A stretch of DNA of 32,846 nt from the NCBI GenBank assembly GCA_005883955.1, contig VAXH01000069.1, positions 1-32,846 on the forward strand, written 5' to 3'. How positions within the stretch are numbered: position 1 is the first letter of the stretch; each line of letters starts with the position of its first letter. Below the pieces are notes generated by a model. It was not told where the DNA came from. It did not search any database and saw only the letters and a list, made by a program, of their open reading frames with translations. This document shows positions 13,525 to 20,677 of this stretch, piece after piece. Made by a program: the position numbers and the translations under genes. Origin of the DNA: Actinomycetota bacterium (lineage in GTDB: Bacteria > Actinomycetota > Thermoleophilia > Gaiellales > Gaiellaceae).

Positions 13525-16362
13525 ATGCCTGATGTAGACGCTGTCAACTCCGGCTACGCCAGAGTCCTGCTCGAGCAATACCTCGAGAACCCCGAGGCGG
13601 TCCCCTCCGAGTGGCGGGCGCTCTTCGAGAGCGGCGACGGCGACTTGATCCAGTCGCTACCGGGCCTCGCGCGTCTGCTGGAGAACCTGCGCGAGACAAA
13701 CGGCCACGCCGAGCCTGCACCTGTGCCCGCGCCGGCAGCCAAGCCCGCGCCGGTGGCGCCACCCGAGCCCGCGCCTGCCGCTCCCGACGAGGCCCTGCTT
13801 GGCGGTGTCGCCGCCGCGATGTCGCTTGTCAAAGCGCTGCGTACGCACGGCCACCTCGCCGCGCGCCTCGATCCGCTGGGGAGCGAGCCGGTCGGCGATC
13901 CGGCGCTGGAGCCGGAACGGCTGCAGCCGGCGCTGACACCGGAGTTGCAGGCCCGCATCCCCGCGTCGCTGCTGCGCGTCCACACGCCCGGCGAGACGCT
14001 CGCCGAGGTACTGCCGAAACTGCAGGAGACCTACTCCAGCACGAGCGCCTTCGAGATCGAGCACATCTCCGACCACGAGCAGCGGATCTGGTTGCGCGAG
14101 GCGATCGAATCGGGGCGGTACCGCCATGAGCTAACCGCGGACGAGAAGAGGCGGCTGCTCGCCCGGCTGTCCGAAGTCGAAGGCCTCGAGCACTATCTCC
14201 GCCGCGTCTTCCTGGGCCAGAAGCAATTCTCGGTCGAAGGCCTCGACACGATGATCCCGATGCTCGACGAGGCGATCGACCTCGCCGCCGAGGGCGGCGC
14301 GCACGAGGTTGTGATCGGCATGGCGCACCGCGGCCGCCTGAACGTGCTCGCCTACGTGATCGGGCGGCCCTACGAGACGATCCTGCGCGAGTTCGAAGGG
14401 GAGCGGACGATCGAAGCGGTCACCGCCGATCCCGAGGGCGGCACCGGCGACGTCAAGTACCACCTGGGCGCCGAAGGAATCCGCTCGACGCCCGCCGGCG
14501 ACCTGACGGTGACCCTGGCCGCCAACCCGAGCCACCTCGAGGCGGTCGACCCGGTCGTCGAGGGCAGGACGCGCGCGGAGCAGACAGACCGCTCGACGCG
14601 TGAGGGTCGACACGACCCTCGGGTGGCGCTGCCCGTGTTGATCCACGGGGACGCCGCCTTCCCGGCGCAGGGGATCGTCGCCGAGACGCTCAATCTCGCC
14701 GAGCTCGAGGGCTACGCGACGGGCGGCACGCTGCACCTGATCGCGAACAACCAGATCGGCTTCACGACCGAACCAGTCGACAGCCGCTCGACGCGCTACT
14801 CGAGCGACCTCGCAAAAGGATTTGACTTTCCGATCATCCACGTCAATGCCGACGACGCGGAGGCGTGCATCGGCGCGGTGCGTTTGGGAATGGCCTATCG
14901 CCGCCGGTTCCAGAACGACGTCGTCATCGATCTCGTCGGCTACCGCCGACACGGTCACAACGAGCAGGACGAGGCCGCCTACACGCAGCCGCTGATGGCG
15001 GCCCGGATCGCGCAGCAGCCGACCGTGCGCGCCCAGTACGCCGCCACGCTGGTCGAGGAGGGCGTCCTCACAGACGCAGACGCCACGGCGCTCGCGCGCG
15101 AGGTGGAGACGAGGCTGAAGGAGGCCCACCAGAGGTTGAAGGAGTCGTTTGCCCGGGCAGCCGTTGCCGGCGAAGGCCGGATCCCGTACGGCACCGGCGT
15201 CGAGGTCGTAACCGCGGTCGCCGCCGATCGGCTGCGCGAGCTCGATCGGTCTCTCGTCACCGCGCCGGAAGGCTTCACGATCCATCCGAAACTGAAGAAG
15301 CAACTCGACCGCCGCGCGGAGGCCCTCGAGCAGGGCGGGATCGACTGGGGCCAGGCCGAGTCGCTCGCCTTCGCCAGCTTGCTCGTCGAGGGGATCCCGA
15401 TCCGCCTCACCGGCCAGGACACCGAGCGCGGCACCTTCTCGCACCGCCACGACGTCCTCCACGACGTCGAGACCGGCGAGACCTACACGCCGATCCAGCA
15501 TCTCGCGGAGGCCCAGGCTTCGTTCGAGCTTTTCAACTCGCCGCTCTCAGAGGCGGCGGCGATGGGGTTCGAGTACGGCTACTCGGTCGCCGCGCCGGAG
15601 GCGCTCGTGCTCTGGGAGGCGCAGTTCGGGGACTTCGTCAACAACGCTCAGGGGATCGTCGATCAGTTCATCGTCGCCGGGCTGTCGAAATGGGGACAGA
15701 CCTCACGGCTGACGCTGCTGCTGCCGCATGGCTATGAGGGCAACGGCCCGGAACACTCCAGTGCTCGGCTGGAGCGCTTCCTTCAGCTCGCGGCGCAGGA
15801 GAACATCCGGGTGACGAACCCGACGACTGCGGCGCAGTACTTCCATCTCGTCCGCCGCCAGGCGCTCGACCCGGCCGCCCGGCCACTGGTCGTGATGACG
15901 CCGAAGGGCCTGCTGCGGCTGAAGCAGGCGTCGTCGACACTGGCCGATCTGGCCGAGGGCTCCTTCCAGCCGGTGCTGGACGGCGCGGGAGCCGACAAGG
16001 AGCAGGTGCGCCGGCTCGTCCTCTGCTCCGGGAAGATCTACTACGACCTTGCGGGGCACGATCTCCGCGACAGCGCCCGCCATGTCGCGATCGCGCGGAT
16101 CGAGCAGCTCTATCCGTTCCCGGTCGAGCAGAACGCTGCGCTCGTCGCCTCATACCCCAGGTTGGCGGAGGTTGTCTGGGCGCAGGAGGAGCCGCAGAAC
16201 ATGGGCCCGTGGCGCGCGATCCGGCACCGCCTCGAGGAGAACCTGCCCGAGGGCGTCAAGCTCCGCTACGTCGGCCGCCCCTGGCGGGCGAGCCCGAGCG
16301 AGGGCTACCCGACCGCACACCTGCGAGAGCAGGACCGGATCGTCCGCGAAGCGCTCGCCTGA
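13525..16362 (+). CDS. sucA: 2-oxoglutarate dehydrogenase E1 component
   Basis: Thiamine diphosphate-dependent E1 of the 2-oxoglutarate dehydrogenase complex, converting 2-oxoglutarate to a succinyl group on lipoyl-E2 in the TCA cycle. At 945 residues it matches the free-standing bacterial E1 (E. coli about 930), not the fused E2-E1 enzyme of mycobacteria and corynebacteria. The N-terminus VNSGYARVLLEQYLENPEAVP is the E2-binding helix region, followed by a Pro/Ala-rich linker (about residues 60-95). Conserved blocks include GMAHRGRLNVL (about residue 265), HGDAAFPAQGIVAETLN, NNQIGFTT (about 407) and YRRHGHNEQDEA (about 475). The Shine-Dalgarno is weak (GAAGG). No E2 or E3 gene is adjacent. 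Confidence 0.95.
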   Translation: MPDVDAVNSGYARVLLEQYLENPEAVPSEWRALFESGDGDLIQSLPGLARLLENLRETNGHAEPAPVPAPAAKPAPVAPPEPAPAAPDEALLGGVAAAMSLVKALRTHGHLAARLDPLGSEPVGDPALEPERLQPALTPELQARIPASLLRVHTPGETLAEVLPKLQETYSSTSAFEIEHISDHEQRIWLREAIESGRYRHELTADEKRRLLARLSEVEGLEHYLRRVFLGQKQFSVEGLDTMIPMLDEAIDLAAEGGAHEVVIGMAHRGRLNVLAYVIGRPYETILREFEGERTIEAVTADPEGGTGDVKYHLGAEGIRSTPAGDLTVTLAANPSHLEAVDPVVEGRTRAEQTDRSTREGRHDPRVALPVLIHGDAAFPAQGIVAETLNLAELEGYATGGTLHLIANNQIGFTTEPVDSRSTRYSSDLAKGFDFPIIHVNADDAEACIGAVRLGMAYRRRFQNDVVIDLVGYRRHGHNEQDEAAYTQPLMAARIAQQPTVRAQYAATLVEEGVLTDADATALAREVETRLKEAHQRLKESFARAAVAGEGRIPYGTGVEVVTAVAADRLRELDRSLVTAPEGFTIHPKLKKQLDRRAEALEQGGIDWGQAESLAFASLLVEGIPIRLTGQDTERGTFSHRHDVLHDVETGETYTPIQHLAEAQASFELFNSPLSEAAAMGFEYGYSVAAPEALVLWEAQFGDFVNNAQGIVDQFIVAGLSKWGQTSRLTLLLPHGYEGNGPEHSSARLERFLQLAAQENIRVTNPTTAAQYFHLVRRQALDPAARPLVVMTPKGLLRLKQASSTLADLAEGSFQPVLDGAGADKEQVRRLVLCSGKIYYDLAGHDLRDSARHVAIARIEQLYPFPVEQNAALVASYPRLAEVVWAQEEPQNMGPWRAIRHRLEENLPEGVKLRYVGRPWRASPSEGYPTAHLREQDRIVREALA

Positions 16363-16381
16363 ACTTTCGCGCCCGGCATCC

Positions 16382-16741
16382 TCAAGAGACGTCCTTGATG
16401 ATCCGGATCAGCTCGTCGGCGCGGTAGCCATGCCGCCGTGCGAATTCGACGAGCTCTCTCGCGCGCGCGACGACCGCACCGCGTTGCGGACCCGCGGAGA
16501 CGGTGACGCGGCGCCCGCGCCGGAAGTCGAGCAATCCTTCCTGGCGCAGCGTCCGCAGGGCACGTAGCACCGTATTTGTGTTGACGCCGAGGATGGCCGC
16601 GAGGTCGCGCGCTGGCGGTAGGCGCTCGCCTGGCTTGGCCTCTCCATCCGCAATCGCCCGCCGGAGTTCTCCGGCGACCTGCTCATGGAGCTCGACCGCC
16701 TCGGACCGATCAACCTTGACACGGATCATGGTGCTAGTCAT
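16382..16741 (-). CDS. GntR-family transcriptional regulator, YtrA subfamily
   Basis: A 119-residue protein with the winged helix-turn-helix of GntR regulators: LHEQVAGELRRAIADGEAKPGERLPPARDLAAILGVN, then TVLRALRTLRQEGLL and RRGRRVTV. The short C-terminal tail of about 40 residues, without a ligand domain, is typical of YtrA-type members, which often control adjacent ABC transporter or membrane-protein genes. The start at 16741 leaves 14 nt to the divergent propeller gene; MIRV at 16729 is an alternative. An imperfect dyad (GCTACTATGACTAGC) covers the start and could be an autoregulatory operator. Its natural target is the divergent gene. Confidence 0.85.
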   Translation of the reverse strand: MTSTMIRVKVDRSEAVELHEQVAGELRRAIADGEAKPGERLPPARDLAAILGVNTNTVLRALRTLRQEGLLDFRRGRRVTVSAGPQRGAVVARARELVEFARRHGYRADELIRIIKDVS

Positions 16742-16755
16742 AGTAGCTTCATCCA

Positions 16756-18063
16756 ATGTCGGCCACCGCTCCTCCGCGCCGGCCACGCCGGGAGACCCCC
16801 GGGCCTTCCGCGCTGCCGGAGCCCGACTCGGCGCTGATCGAAGAGGCACGTCGCCGCGCTCGCCGGCGCCGGCTCGGCTACGTCGCGATCGTAGCGCTGG
16901 CGGCGCTAGGCGTCGGCCTGTTCCTGGCCCTGCACAATGGGGGAGACGGGCCGGCGCGCCACGGGCGGACGCCTGCCGGAGCCGGTCCGAAGCCCGCGCC
17001 CCAGGCAGGCAGGCAGCAGGACGAGACTGTTTTCGCCGCCACACCGAAGATCGTCGGCGAGGCCGGCCTCGCCGCTCCGGGCGTGGGCTGGGCGATCAAC
17101 GGGCTCGGGCTTTACTGGACTCGGGACGACGGTCTGCATTGGCGCCTGATCACGCCGCCGGACGTCATGGAGATCGGCGACGCGGTCGCGCGGATCGGCG
17201 AGATCGTCTACCTAGCCCCGGGTCACATCTGGCTCGTCGCGAGCGACGTCCGTGGAGCCTCGAGCGTCGGCGGATCGACGCGGCATGTGGCACTGGAGCT
17301 GACGAGCGACGGCGGCAGAACGTGGCAGTCCGTGATCCTGCCCGGCTGCTATGCGTGCGGCGAGACCCACCTGAGCGCACTCGGGCCTCGGCGAGGCTAT
17401 GCGCTGGCCGCCGCCGAGCACGTCTCGCGTCTCTACGCGACGGTTGACGGCGGGACGACCTGGAAGCAGGTCGCCTTCGTTCCGGTCGACGGCCCGCTCG
17501 CATTCTCCAGCGGCCGACGCGGCTGGGCCCTGGGCGCCGACGGCCAGGCCCTGTACGGAACCCACGACGGCGGGCGGGACTGGCAGCGAATCGAGCTCCC
17601 GACGCCTCAGCGATATGTGGGCGAGCGGGCGACTTTCGGTGCGCCACGAACCTTCTCCGGCGGTCTAGTTGTCGTCCCGGTGCGCTTTCGCGACGGACAC
17701 ACGAGGGCTCAGCACGTCGTCGTCTACGTGACGCGGGACGGCGGCGCCACCTGGGCGGCTCGTCTCGCTCCAGGCGCTGCAAACGTCATGGGGGAAACGT
17801 GGGCGTTTCCCAAGGCCTTGTCATTCTCGGCGCCGACCGCGACGGACTGGCTGCTGTTCGCCGGCCCAAGACTCTTCGTCACGCACGACGCCGGCCGCAC
17901 CTGGTCGGTCGTCCAACCACAGCCGGCGCCGAGGAGGACGCTCGATGTGTACGACCTCGACTTCGTGTCGCCGTCGATCGGCTGGGCGATCTTCAGGACG
18001 ACGCTGGTCGAGACGAGGGACGGCGGCAGGAAGTGGCGCCCTCTCGCGTCGGCCCGCCGTTGA
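16756..18063 (+). CDS. Membrane-anchored Asp-box (BNR) beta-propeller protein
   Basis: An Arg-rich N-terminus (RRRARRRR) precedes one transmembrane segment (about residues 40-60), so the rest should face outside. A Pro/Ala linker follows, then a domain with seven Asp-box motifs of the S/T-x-D-x-G-x-T-W type: TRDDGLHWR, TSDGGRTWQ, TVDGGTTWK, THDGGRDWQ, TRDGGATWA, THDAGRTWS and TRDGGRKWR. These mark beta-propeller blades as in sialidase-like and YCF48/photosystem-assembly-like proteins. Sialidase catalytic residues (Arg triad with Tyr/Glu) were not identified, so a binding or sensing role is more likely. Divergent from the GntR regulator, which probably controls it. Confidence 0.8.
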   Translation: MSATAPPRRPRRETPGPSALPEPDSALIEEARRRARRRRLGYVAIVALAALGVGLFLALHNGGDGPARHGRTPAGAGPKPAPQAGRQQDETVFAATPKIVGEAGLAAPGVGWAINGLGLYWTRDDGLHWRLITPPDVMEIGDAVARIGEIVYLAPGHIWLVASDVRGASSVGGSTRHVALELTSDGGRTWQSVILPGCYACGETHLSALGPRRGYALAAAEHVSRLYATVDGGTTWKQVAFVPVDGPLAFSSGRRGWALGADGQALYGTHDGGRDWQRIELPTPQRYVGERATFGAPRTFSGGLVVVPVRFRDGHTRAQHVVVYVTRDGGATWAARLAPGAANVMGETWAFPKALSFSAPTATDWLLFAGPRLFVTHDAGRTWSVVQPQPAPRRTLDVYDLDFVSPSIGWAIFRTTLVETRDGGRKWRPLASARR

Positions 18064-18079
18064 CCTCGGAGGTTCCCGC

Positions 18080-18259
18080 CTAGCGTCGGCGGCGCCGGTA
18101 CTCGACCGCGCGCTTGGCGATTGTCGGGCCGTGCTTTCGCGCCTGCTTCAAGATCGTCTTGCGGTGCTTCGGTGGGATCCGGCGCCAGATGTCCCAGGCG
18201 GTCAGTGCGAGTCCGACCGGGCCGGCCCGGCGTGTCAGTATCCGACCAATGCGTGCCAC
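18080..18259 (-). CDS. Small basic protein (59 aa), function unknown
   Basis: The GTG at 18257-18259 gives a highly basic protein beginning MARIGRILTRRAGPVGLAL, then DIWRRIPPKHRKTILKQARK, and ending in an Arg run. It has a short hydrophobic patch but no clear membrane span. A -10-like TACGAT (minus strand, 18267-18272) lies 7 nt upstream of the start, fitting a leaderless transcript. The frame is open upstream, but that part overlaps the promoter of the divergent gene, so the short form is preferred. It converges on the propeller gene with a 16-nt gap. Family unknown. Confidence 0.5.
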   Translation of the reverse strand: MARIGRILTRRAGPVGLALTAWDIWRRIPPKHRKTILKQARKHGPTIAKRAVEYRRRRR

Positions 18260-18302
18260 GCGCGGGATCGTACAGTCCGCGGCTCGTACCGACGCCACAA
18301 GG

Positions 18303-18330
18303 TTGATTCGTCCTCCGATCGCGCTAGAAT
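18303..18330 (+). promoter_or_regulatory. Sigma70-type promoter for the small acidic protein gene
   Basis: TTGATT (18303-18308) and TAGAAT (18325-18330) are separated by 16 bp. Transcription would start near 18337, giving a leader of about 40 nt that includes the GGAGGAGG ribosome site before the ATG at 18377. It is the best-matching housekeeping promoter I found in the window. Confidence 0.65.
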
Positions 18331-18376
18331 CCGCCGTCGTTCGGGGGAACGGCCCCAAATCGCCCGGAGGAGGACA

Positions 18377-18694
18377 ATGCCCGTAGATACGCCTACGCTT
18401 TTCTCGCAGGTCATTCAGGATCATCTCGCGCTGAAGGAGCGGAACTCGGAGCTCGACCAGGAGCTACCGCTCGACCGCTACAAGAACGAGGATCCGTTCG
18501 ACAACCACCCGCTGTTCAAGACCGAGGAGCAGGCCCGCATCGAGGACACGATGGACGGCACGGAGCCGGCCATCCCGGCGGAGCCGACCATCGCCCTCAA
18601 GTGGCCCGGCGAGGATGATGACGAGGAGCCCGCCGCCGTGGAAGCCCACGACGGCCTCTGGACTCGCTCGCGCGACTTCGACTGGGGCGACTAG
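18377..18694 (+). CDS. Small acidic protein (105 aa), function unknown
   Basis: The ATG is preceded by GGAGGAGG at the usual distance and by a good promoter, so expression is well supported. The product is hydrophilic and acidic, with IQDHLALKERNSELDQELPL suggesting a helix or short coiled coil. A region of Glu/Asp runs (EDDDEE) follows and it ends TRSRDFDWGD. No signal peptide, Cys or membrane span. I do not recognise the family. It is followed by an 11-bp hairpin and then the BON-domain gene. Confidence 0.7.
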   Translation: MPVDTPTLFSQVIQDHLALKERNSELDQELPLDRYKNEDPFDNHPLFKTEEQARIEDTMDGTEPAIPAEPTIALKWPGEDDDEEPAAVEAHDGLWTRSRDFDWGD

Positions 18695-18701
18695 CTTCGG
18701 T

Positions 18702-18727
18702 CGCGGAAAATCTGCCGATTTTCCGCG
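18702..18727 (+). terminator. Stem-loop terminator candidate (11-bp stem, 4-nt loop)
   Basis: CGCGGAAAATC (18702-18712) pairs perfectly with GATTTTCCGCG (18717-18727) around the loop TGCC. It starts 8 nt after the stop of the small acidic protein. No U-run follows the stem, so termination may be inefficient or Rho-assisted; mRNA 3'-end protection is another option. Confidence 0.6.
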
Positions 18728-18777
18728 AATCTGACTTGTACCTTCGCTGTGCTCGGTAGAGAGTTTGGCTTGCCCGC

Positions 18778-18806
18778 GTCCGGGTAGCCCGGACGGGGGC
18801 CCGTCC
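18778..18806 (+). promoter_or_regulatory. Two overlapping, mutually exclusive dyads in the BON gene leader
   Basis: GTCCGGG (18778-18784) pairs with CCCGGAC (18788-18794), and GGACGGG (18791-18797) pairs with CCCGTCC (18800-18806). The arms share 18791-18794, so only one stem can form at a time. The pair ends 7 nt before the AAGGAGG ribosome site (18814-18820). This is the geometry of an attenuator or translational switch, though the loops are tight. Confidence 0.35.
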
Positions 18807-18827
18807 TCGACGCAAGGAGGCTGACTG

Positions 18828-19271
18828 ATGCCGCTATTCGCTCTGGCAGGAGCCATTGGAGCCGCACTCGCGTACTTCTTCGATCCCGACAACGGTCGCC
18901 GGCGCCGCAAGATCGCCGTGGACAAGGCCGGCAAGTACCTCCGCAAGGCCGGGCAGCAGGCGCAGGGCGCCGCGGTCCAGGCTCAGGGGCTGAAGGAGAA
19001 GGCGACGCACCTCTCCGAGCAGGAGAAACCGCAGCCCGACGACGTGACGCTGGCGCGCAAGGTCGAGAGCGAGATCTTCCGCGGCGCCGACGTCCCAAAG
19101 GGGCAGATCAACGTCAACGTCGAGGACGGCGTCGTCTATCTTCGCGGCGAGCTCGAGCAGCCGGACCTGATCGAGGATCTGGAGTCCCAGGCGCGCAAGG
19201 TTCAGGGAGTCCGTGGCGTCGAGAACCTGCTGCACGTTCCCGGCCAGGAAGCGCCGGCGAAGACCGACTAA
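18828..19271 (+). CDS. BON-domain protein with YtxH-like N-terminus
   Basis: The N-terminus MPLFALAGAIGAALAYFFDPDNGRRRR is a short hydrophobic segment plus the FDPxxGRRRR motif common in actinobacterial YtxH-like envelope proteins. An Ala/Gln-rich helical region follows. The last 70 residues form a BON domain: DDVTLARKVESEIFR, then INVNVEDGVVYLRGEL, ESQARKVQGVRGVENLLHV. BON domains are thought to bind phospholipid or act in envelope stress and osmotic protection. The 147-residue length suits a single-BON protein. The ATG follows AAGGAGG by 7 nt. Confidence 0.85.
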   Translation: MPLFALAGAIGAALAYFFDPDNGRRRRKIAVDKAGKYLRKAGQQAQGAAVQAQGLKEKATHLSEQEKPQPDDVTLARKVESEIFRGADVPKGQINVNVEDGVVYLRGELEQPDLIEDLESQARKVQGVRGVENLLHVPGQEAPAKTD

Positions 19272-19391
19272 GGCACCGGCTCGGCGGCGCCGCCTGGAGG
19301 CCGGGCGGGCTTGCCCGCATGGCCGTCTGATCCCCGGGATTCCAGAGCTCCCCCGGCCGAGCCGTCAGGTTCGGGTCGTAGAGTCAGGCTC

Positions 19392-19535
19392 GTGAGCGCC
19401 GACAAGACCGAAGTTGCGGTCGAGCGCTGCCTGCGCTGCGGCGCGGCGATGGAGTGGCGACACCAGACTTGGCAGTGCGCAAAGTGCGCTTTTAAGCTTG
19501 GCTGCTGCGAAGGCGAGGACTGCCACCCGAGCTAG
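19392..19535 (+). CDS. Very small zinc-ribbon protein (47 aa)
   Basis: The GTG starts a 47-residue protein with CLRCG (about residue 14) and CAKC (about residue 30), two CxxC knuckles 12 residues apart as in zinc ribbons. CC and C further on give a Cys-rich end (GCCEGEDCHPS). TAGAGT at 19379-19384 lies 7 nt before the GTG, suggesting leaderless expression. Zinc ribbons of this size bind nucleic acid or protein, but no partner is evident. It is followed at once by the polyamine locus control region. Confidence 0.65.
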   Translation: MSADKTEVAVERCLRCGAAMEWRHQTWQCAKCAFKLGCCEGEDCHPS

Positions 19536-19536
19536 C

Positions 19537-19582
19537 CACAACGCGCACGTCGTTGTGTCCGGCCGCGCGGCATGCTGATAAT
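19537..19582 (+). promoter_or_regulatory. Promoter with overlapping operator-like dyad for the first polyamine operon
   Basis: CACAACG (19537-19543) and CGTTGTG (19551-19557) form a perfect 7-bp dyad with a 7-bp spacer. The right arm overlaps a -35-like TTGTGT (19553-19558). GATAAT (19577-19582), the -10, follows after 18 bp, and the GTG of potA lies 12 nt beyond. A protein bound to the dyad would occlude RNA polymerase. The dyad could instead be the terminator of the zinc-ribbon gene. Confidence 0.5.
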
Positions 19583-19594
19583 CGCCGCTGAGTA

Positions 19595-20677
19595 GTGGCT
19601 ATCCAGGAACACGCTGCCGCTGTCCTGACGGCCGGCGTGGACGCGCCGGACGTTCGGCTCGTCGGCGTCCGCAAAGCCTACGGCGATGTCGTCGCCGTCG
19701 ACGGCGTCGATCTCGAGATCGCGAGTGGCGAGTTCTTCACCCTGCTCGGCCCATCGGGCTCGGGCAAGACGACGACCCTCCGGCTGATCGCCGGTTTCGA
19801 GCGACCCGACGAGGGCCGGATCGAGCTCGCCGGGCGGGACGTCACCGGCCGACCGCCGTACCTGCGGAACGTCAATACGGTCTTCCAGGACTACGCGCTG
19901 TTCCCGCACATGACCGTCGCGGAGAACGTCGGTTACGGCCTCCGCGTGCGCGGCGTCGCGCGCCGCGACCGACGGATGCGGGTTGACGAGATCCTGAAGG
20001 TCGTCCAGCTTCCAGGGCTCGGCGACCGGAAGCCGATCCAGCTCTCCGGCGGCCAGCGGCAGCGGGTCGCGCTCGCGCGGGCGCTCGTCAACCACCCGCA
20101 GGTGCTCCTGCTCGACGAACCCCTTGGTGCCCTCGACCTCAAGCTTCGGCAGGAGATGCAAATCGAGCTGAAGCGGATCCAGCGCGCCGTCCGCGAGGTC
20201 GGGATCACCTTTGTCTACGTCACGCATGACCAGGAGGAGGCGCTGACGATGAGCGACCGACTCGCAGTCTTCAACGACGGCAGGATCGAGCAGATCGGGA
20301 CGCCGGCGGCTGTCTACGAACGACCGGAGAACGCATTCGTCGCCGGCTTCGTCGGTGCGTCGAACGTCATCCGGCGCTCAGGCCGGACGTTCACAGTCAG
20401 GCCGGAGAAGATCCGTATGACCAACGACGGCGGCACGCGCCGCGACGATGAGAACGGCGCCACCGGTCGGATCCGCGATGTCGTCTACGCAGGCATGTTC
20501 ACCCGCTACGTCGTCGACCTCGACGACGGCGGTGAGCTCGTCGTGGTCCGCCAGAACCTCGAGACATCGTCAACCGAGGCCCTCGACGCACGGGGGCGCC
20601 GCGTGCTCCTCGAATGGCGTCCGGAGCACGCGATCGAGACGAAACCCAAACGGGAGGAGAAGCATGAATCGAGCTAA
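19595..20677 (+). CDS. potA: Polyamine ABC transporter ATP-binding protein (copy 1)
   Basis: ATPase of a spermidine/putrescine-type importer. Walker A GPSGSGKTT is near residue 52, the Q-loop VFQDYALFPH near 100, the signature LSGGQRQR near 150, Walker [13 protein letters not shown] near 170, and the switch His in [11 protein letters not shown] near 210. The C-terminal TOBE-type regulatory domain is intact, with FVAGFVGASNVI then FTVRPEKIRM. At 360 residues it is typical for PotA. GTG start 12 nt after the -10. It overlaps the potD start by 14 nt, showing one operon potA-potD-potB-potC-dehydrogenase. Confidence 0.9.
   Translation: MAIQEHAAAVLTAGVDAPDVRLVGVRKAYGDVVAVDGVDLEIASGEFFTLLGPSGSGKTTTLRLIAGFERPDEGRIELAGRDVTGRPPYLRNVNTVFQDYALFPHMTVAENVGYGLRVRGVARRDRRMRVDEILKVVQLPGLGDRKPIQLSGGQRQRVALARALVNHPQVLLLDEPLGALDLKLRQEMQIELKRIQRAVREVGITFVYVTHDQEEALTMSDRLAVFNDGRIEQIGTPAAVYERPENAFVAGFVGASNVIRRSGRTFTVRPEKIRMTNDGGTRRDDENGATGRIRDVVYAGMFTRYVVDLDDGGELVVVRQNLETSSTEALDARGRRVLLEWRPEHAIETKPKREEKHESS

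Noticed and set aside
14131-15501. A 456-codon minus-strand frame inside sucA
   Set aside because: Shadow of the TCA-cycle enzyme; no recognisable domains, and it ends inside the gene with no neighbour to join.
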